Source: Zopfochytrium polystomum
Lineage: Eukaryota > Chytridiomycota > Chytridiomycetes > Chytridiales > Chytridiaceae
Direction: 5' to 3'
Length of the DNA stretch: 64,000 nt
Assembly: GCA_025765615.1 (NCBI GenBank)
Contig: JAIVFJ010000089.1
Coordinates: forward strand, 186,001 to 250,000
Each line of letters begins with the position of its first letter. Within the stretch, counting starts at the first letter, position 1. The position numbers and the translations under genes were made by a program. The notes below the pieces were generated by a model that searched no databases, was not told the origin of the DNA, and worked only from the letters and a program-made list of their open reading frames with translations. Shown in pieces: positions 62,847-64,000 of the stretch.

Positions 62847-63077
62847 GCTTTCCTGCTGTGCTGTGCAATCTGAGCAATGCAACAGGCATTTAGGAATCAG
62901 GGATTGCACCAATCACTGCATTTCTAAAAGTGAGATAAAAACTGAGCTCACCAGAGATTGCACCAATCATTGGATTTCTAAAAACAAGGAAAAAAGCGGC
63001 TTGTTTCCCAAACAAGCTTCCTGATTTGGAAACAACCAAACCAATTTACACGCAACTGTTTCTCAAACAAGCTGTAA

Positions 63078-63285
63078 ATTGGTTCCTGGTGGTACTCAGC
63101 CCAGACAAAGTGCTCAGCCCAAGGTGGTACTCAGCCCTGGCTGGTACTTAGCCCTGGGTGGTGCACAGCCCAGTCTAGTACTCAGCCCTGGGTGGTGCTC
63201 AGCCCTGAGTGATGCCCAGCACTGGGTGGTACTCAGCCCTGAATGGGTACTTAGCCCAGGCTGGGGATTGGTGCTCAGCCTGTTT
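63078..63285. repeat. ~18-22-bp imperfect tandem repeats (gtactcagccctgg)
   Basis: About ten variants of GGTGGTACTCAGCCCTGG in tandem, just upstream of the TATA box at 63359. Possibly an enhancer-like array within the LTR of the right-hand copia. Confidence 0.7.
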
Positions 63286-63289
63286 TATC

Positions 63290-64000
63290 TCATTTCTGTG
63301 GCTGCTCTGTGCAGGCCACTGCTCCCTCTGTTTTCTGATGGCTCCAACCTGCAGGAGTATAAAAGCAGCAACCTCTCACAGAGATCAAAAAGGAATCTAA
63401 CCCCCTCCTTGCTGCTTTGACAGAATCCAGTGCAAAACAAGCCAATCTCTCTTCCTCCATTTGCTCTCTCTTCCATCTCTGCCCACTCACTCCTCTCTCC
63501 TCTCTCCATCCTCTCACTCCTCTCCCTTTTCCATCATCACTGCTCTCTCTCTCTCTCTCTCTCTCTTCATCCCCACACACACCAAGTCCCTCCAGTCCTG
63601 GGTGGGATTTCATCACAAAGCTACCTGCAAGCCGTCGGCCACATTTGTACGCTCGAACAGGGCCCTGCTGCTCTTACAAGAAAAGGGTTTCTGACTCTAA
63701 ACAAGACCAACCTGTCTGTGAGCACCGGCTCACCAGCTACTTTAAGGCAACAAAGGGCTCTTGGCTCTCTACAAGAAAGGGCTACCGCTCTAAACAAGTC
63801 CACTGGTCCACCAAGCCGCTACCTAGCATGTCTTCTTCGACCCCCAAGGCTGTCCGCTTCTCTTCTTACGGCTACCAGGCTTGGGAACTGCATGTGGAAG
63901 AAGTCATCAAGCCGGTCATGGCATACAATCTTGTTGCCAGCTTCCTCAAGCCTGATTACTTCGGTACGTTCAACGAGCACTGCACCAAGGTCGGCATCGG
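63290..64000 (+). mobile_element. Ty1/copia-type element, promoter, leader and gag start (runs off the right edge)
   Basis: A TATA box (GTATAAAAG at 63358-63366) is followed by an LTR end (ACAAGCCAATC near 63432), a CT-rich leader and a gag ORF from 63829. The leader is shared, inverted, with 62238-62408. The left border of the LTR is not resolved. Confidence 0.55.
63829..64000 (+). CDS. copia Gag, N-terminal fragment (partial at the window edge)
   Basis: ATG TCT TCT TCG opens a frame that remains open to base 64000 (57 codons). The segment RFSSYGYQAWELHVEEVI fits the N-terminus of copia Gag proteins (F...Y..W...). The start is supported by position after the leader. Confidence 0.5.

Noticed and set aside
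1..64000. CRISPR arrays, bacterial operons or phage genes
   Set aside because: No regularly spaced identical repeats with unique spacers and no bacterial-type gene organisation; all clear genes are intron-bearing eukaryotic types or transposons, apart from the intronless SET gene.

Overview
The window is nuclear DNA of a fungus, most likely an early-diverging (zoosporic/chytrid-like) lineage. The evidence is short GT-AG introns (about 47-174 nt) in compact genes, a MAPKKK of the Ste11/Byr2 type (SAM, Ras-association-like and kinase domains), an MPS1 kinase, a Rab geranylgeranyltransferase beta subunit, a Gda1-type Golgi nucleoside diphosphatase, a mitochondrial ribosomal protein and a Na+/K+-ATPase-like (P-IIC) pump. 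The taxon is an inference; no rRNA or other taxonomic marker is present.

Layout. 1-2.1 kb: copia element running off the left edge, inserted next to a pogo-like transposase remnant. 2.2-4.4 kb: SET-domain methyltransferase. 4.7-13.3 kb: transposon graveyard (Tc1/mariner-like, hAT, copia and LINE-like fragments, and a degenerate zinc-knuckle gag-like ORF). 13.5-19.2 kb: Gfo/Idh/MocA oxidoreductase and MPS1. 19.7-24.4 kb: a hAT transposase split by a Ty3/gypsy LTR array. 25.0-26.9 kb: GDA1. 27-31.6 kb: a second gag-like pseudogene carrying a poly(A)-tailed insertion with a 17-bp target duplication, then more decayed elements. 32.7-48 kb: the host-gene island (STE11-like MAPKKK, mL41, P-IIC ATPase, BET2, a hypothetical ORF, and a six-TM cyclic-nucleotide phosphodiesterase). 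49-52 kb: DNA-transposon remains including a TTAA-flanked piggyBac-like element. 52.5-61.2 kb: a tandem Ty3/gypsy chromovirus array (LTR-complete internal-LTR-truncated internal-LTR) inserted in the 3' end of a copia pol gene. 61.2-64 kb: the rest of that copia, plus the promoter and gag start of another copia running off the right edge.

The strongest discovery is the Ty3/gypsy chromovirus. Its LTR carries a long in-register array of heat-shock elements (GAAnnTTC pentamers) upstream of a TATA box. The predicted 5' end of its RNA is complementary over 11 nt to the sequence just inside the 5' LTR, which is the layout of Tf1-type self-priming. Gag and Pol overlap at a textbook -1 frameshift site (CCCAAAC, 5-nt spacer, 8-bp stem). 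One copy has intact gag and pol ORFs, and the outer LTRs of its array look identical, so it may be young and possibly heat-responsive.

The host genes cover signalling (MAPKKK, PDE), mitosis (MPS1), secretion and Rab prenylation (GDA1, BET2), ion transport (P-IIC ATPase) and mitochondrial translation (mL41). They look like an ordinary gene neighbourhood rather than a pathway cluster. Exon boundaries were set by reading frame, splice consensus and family conservation; no transcript evidence was available.
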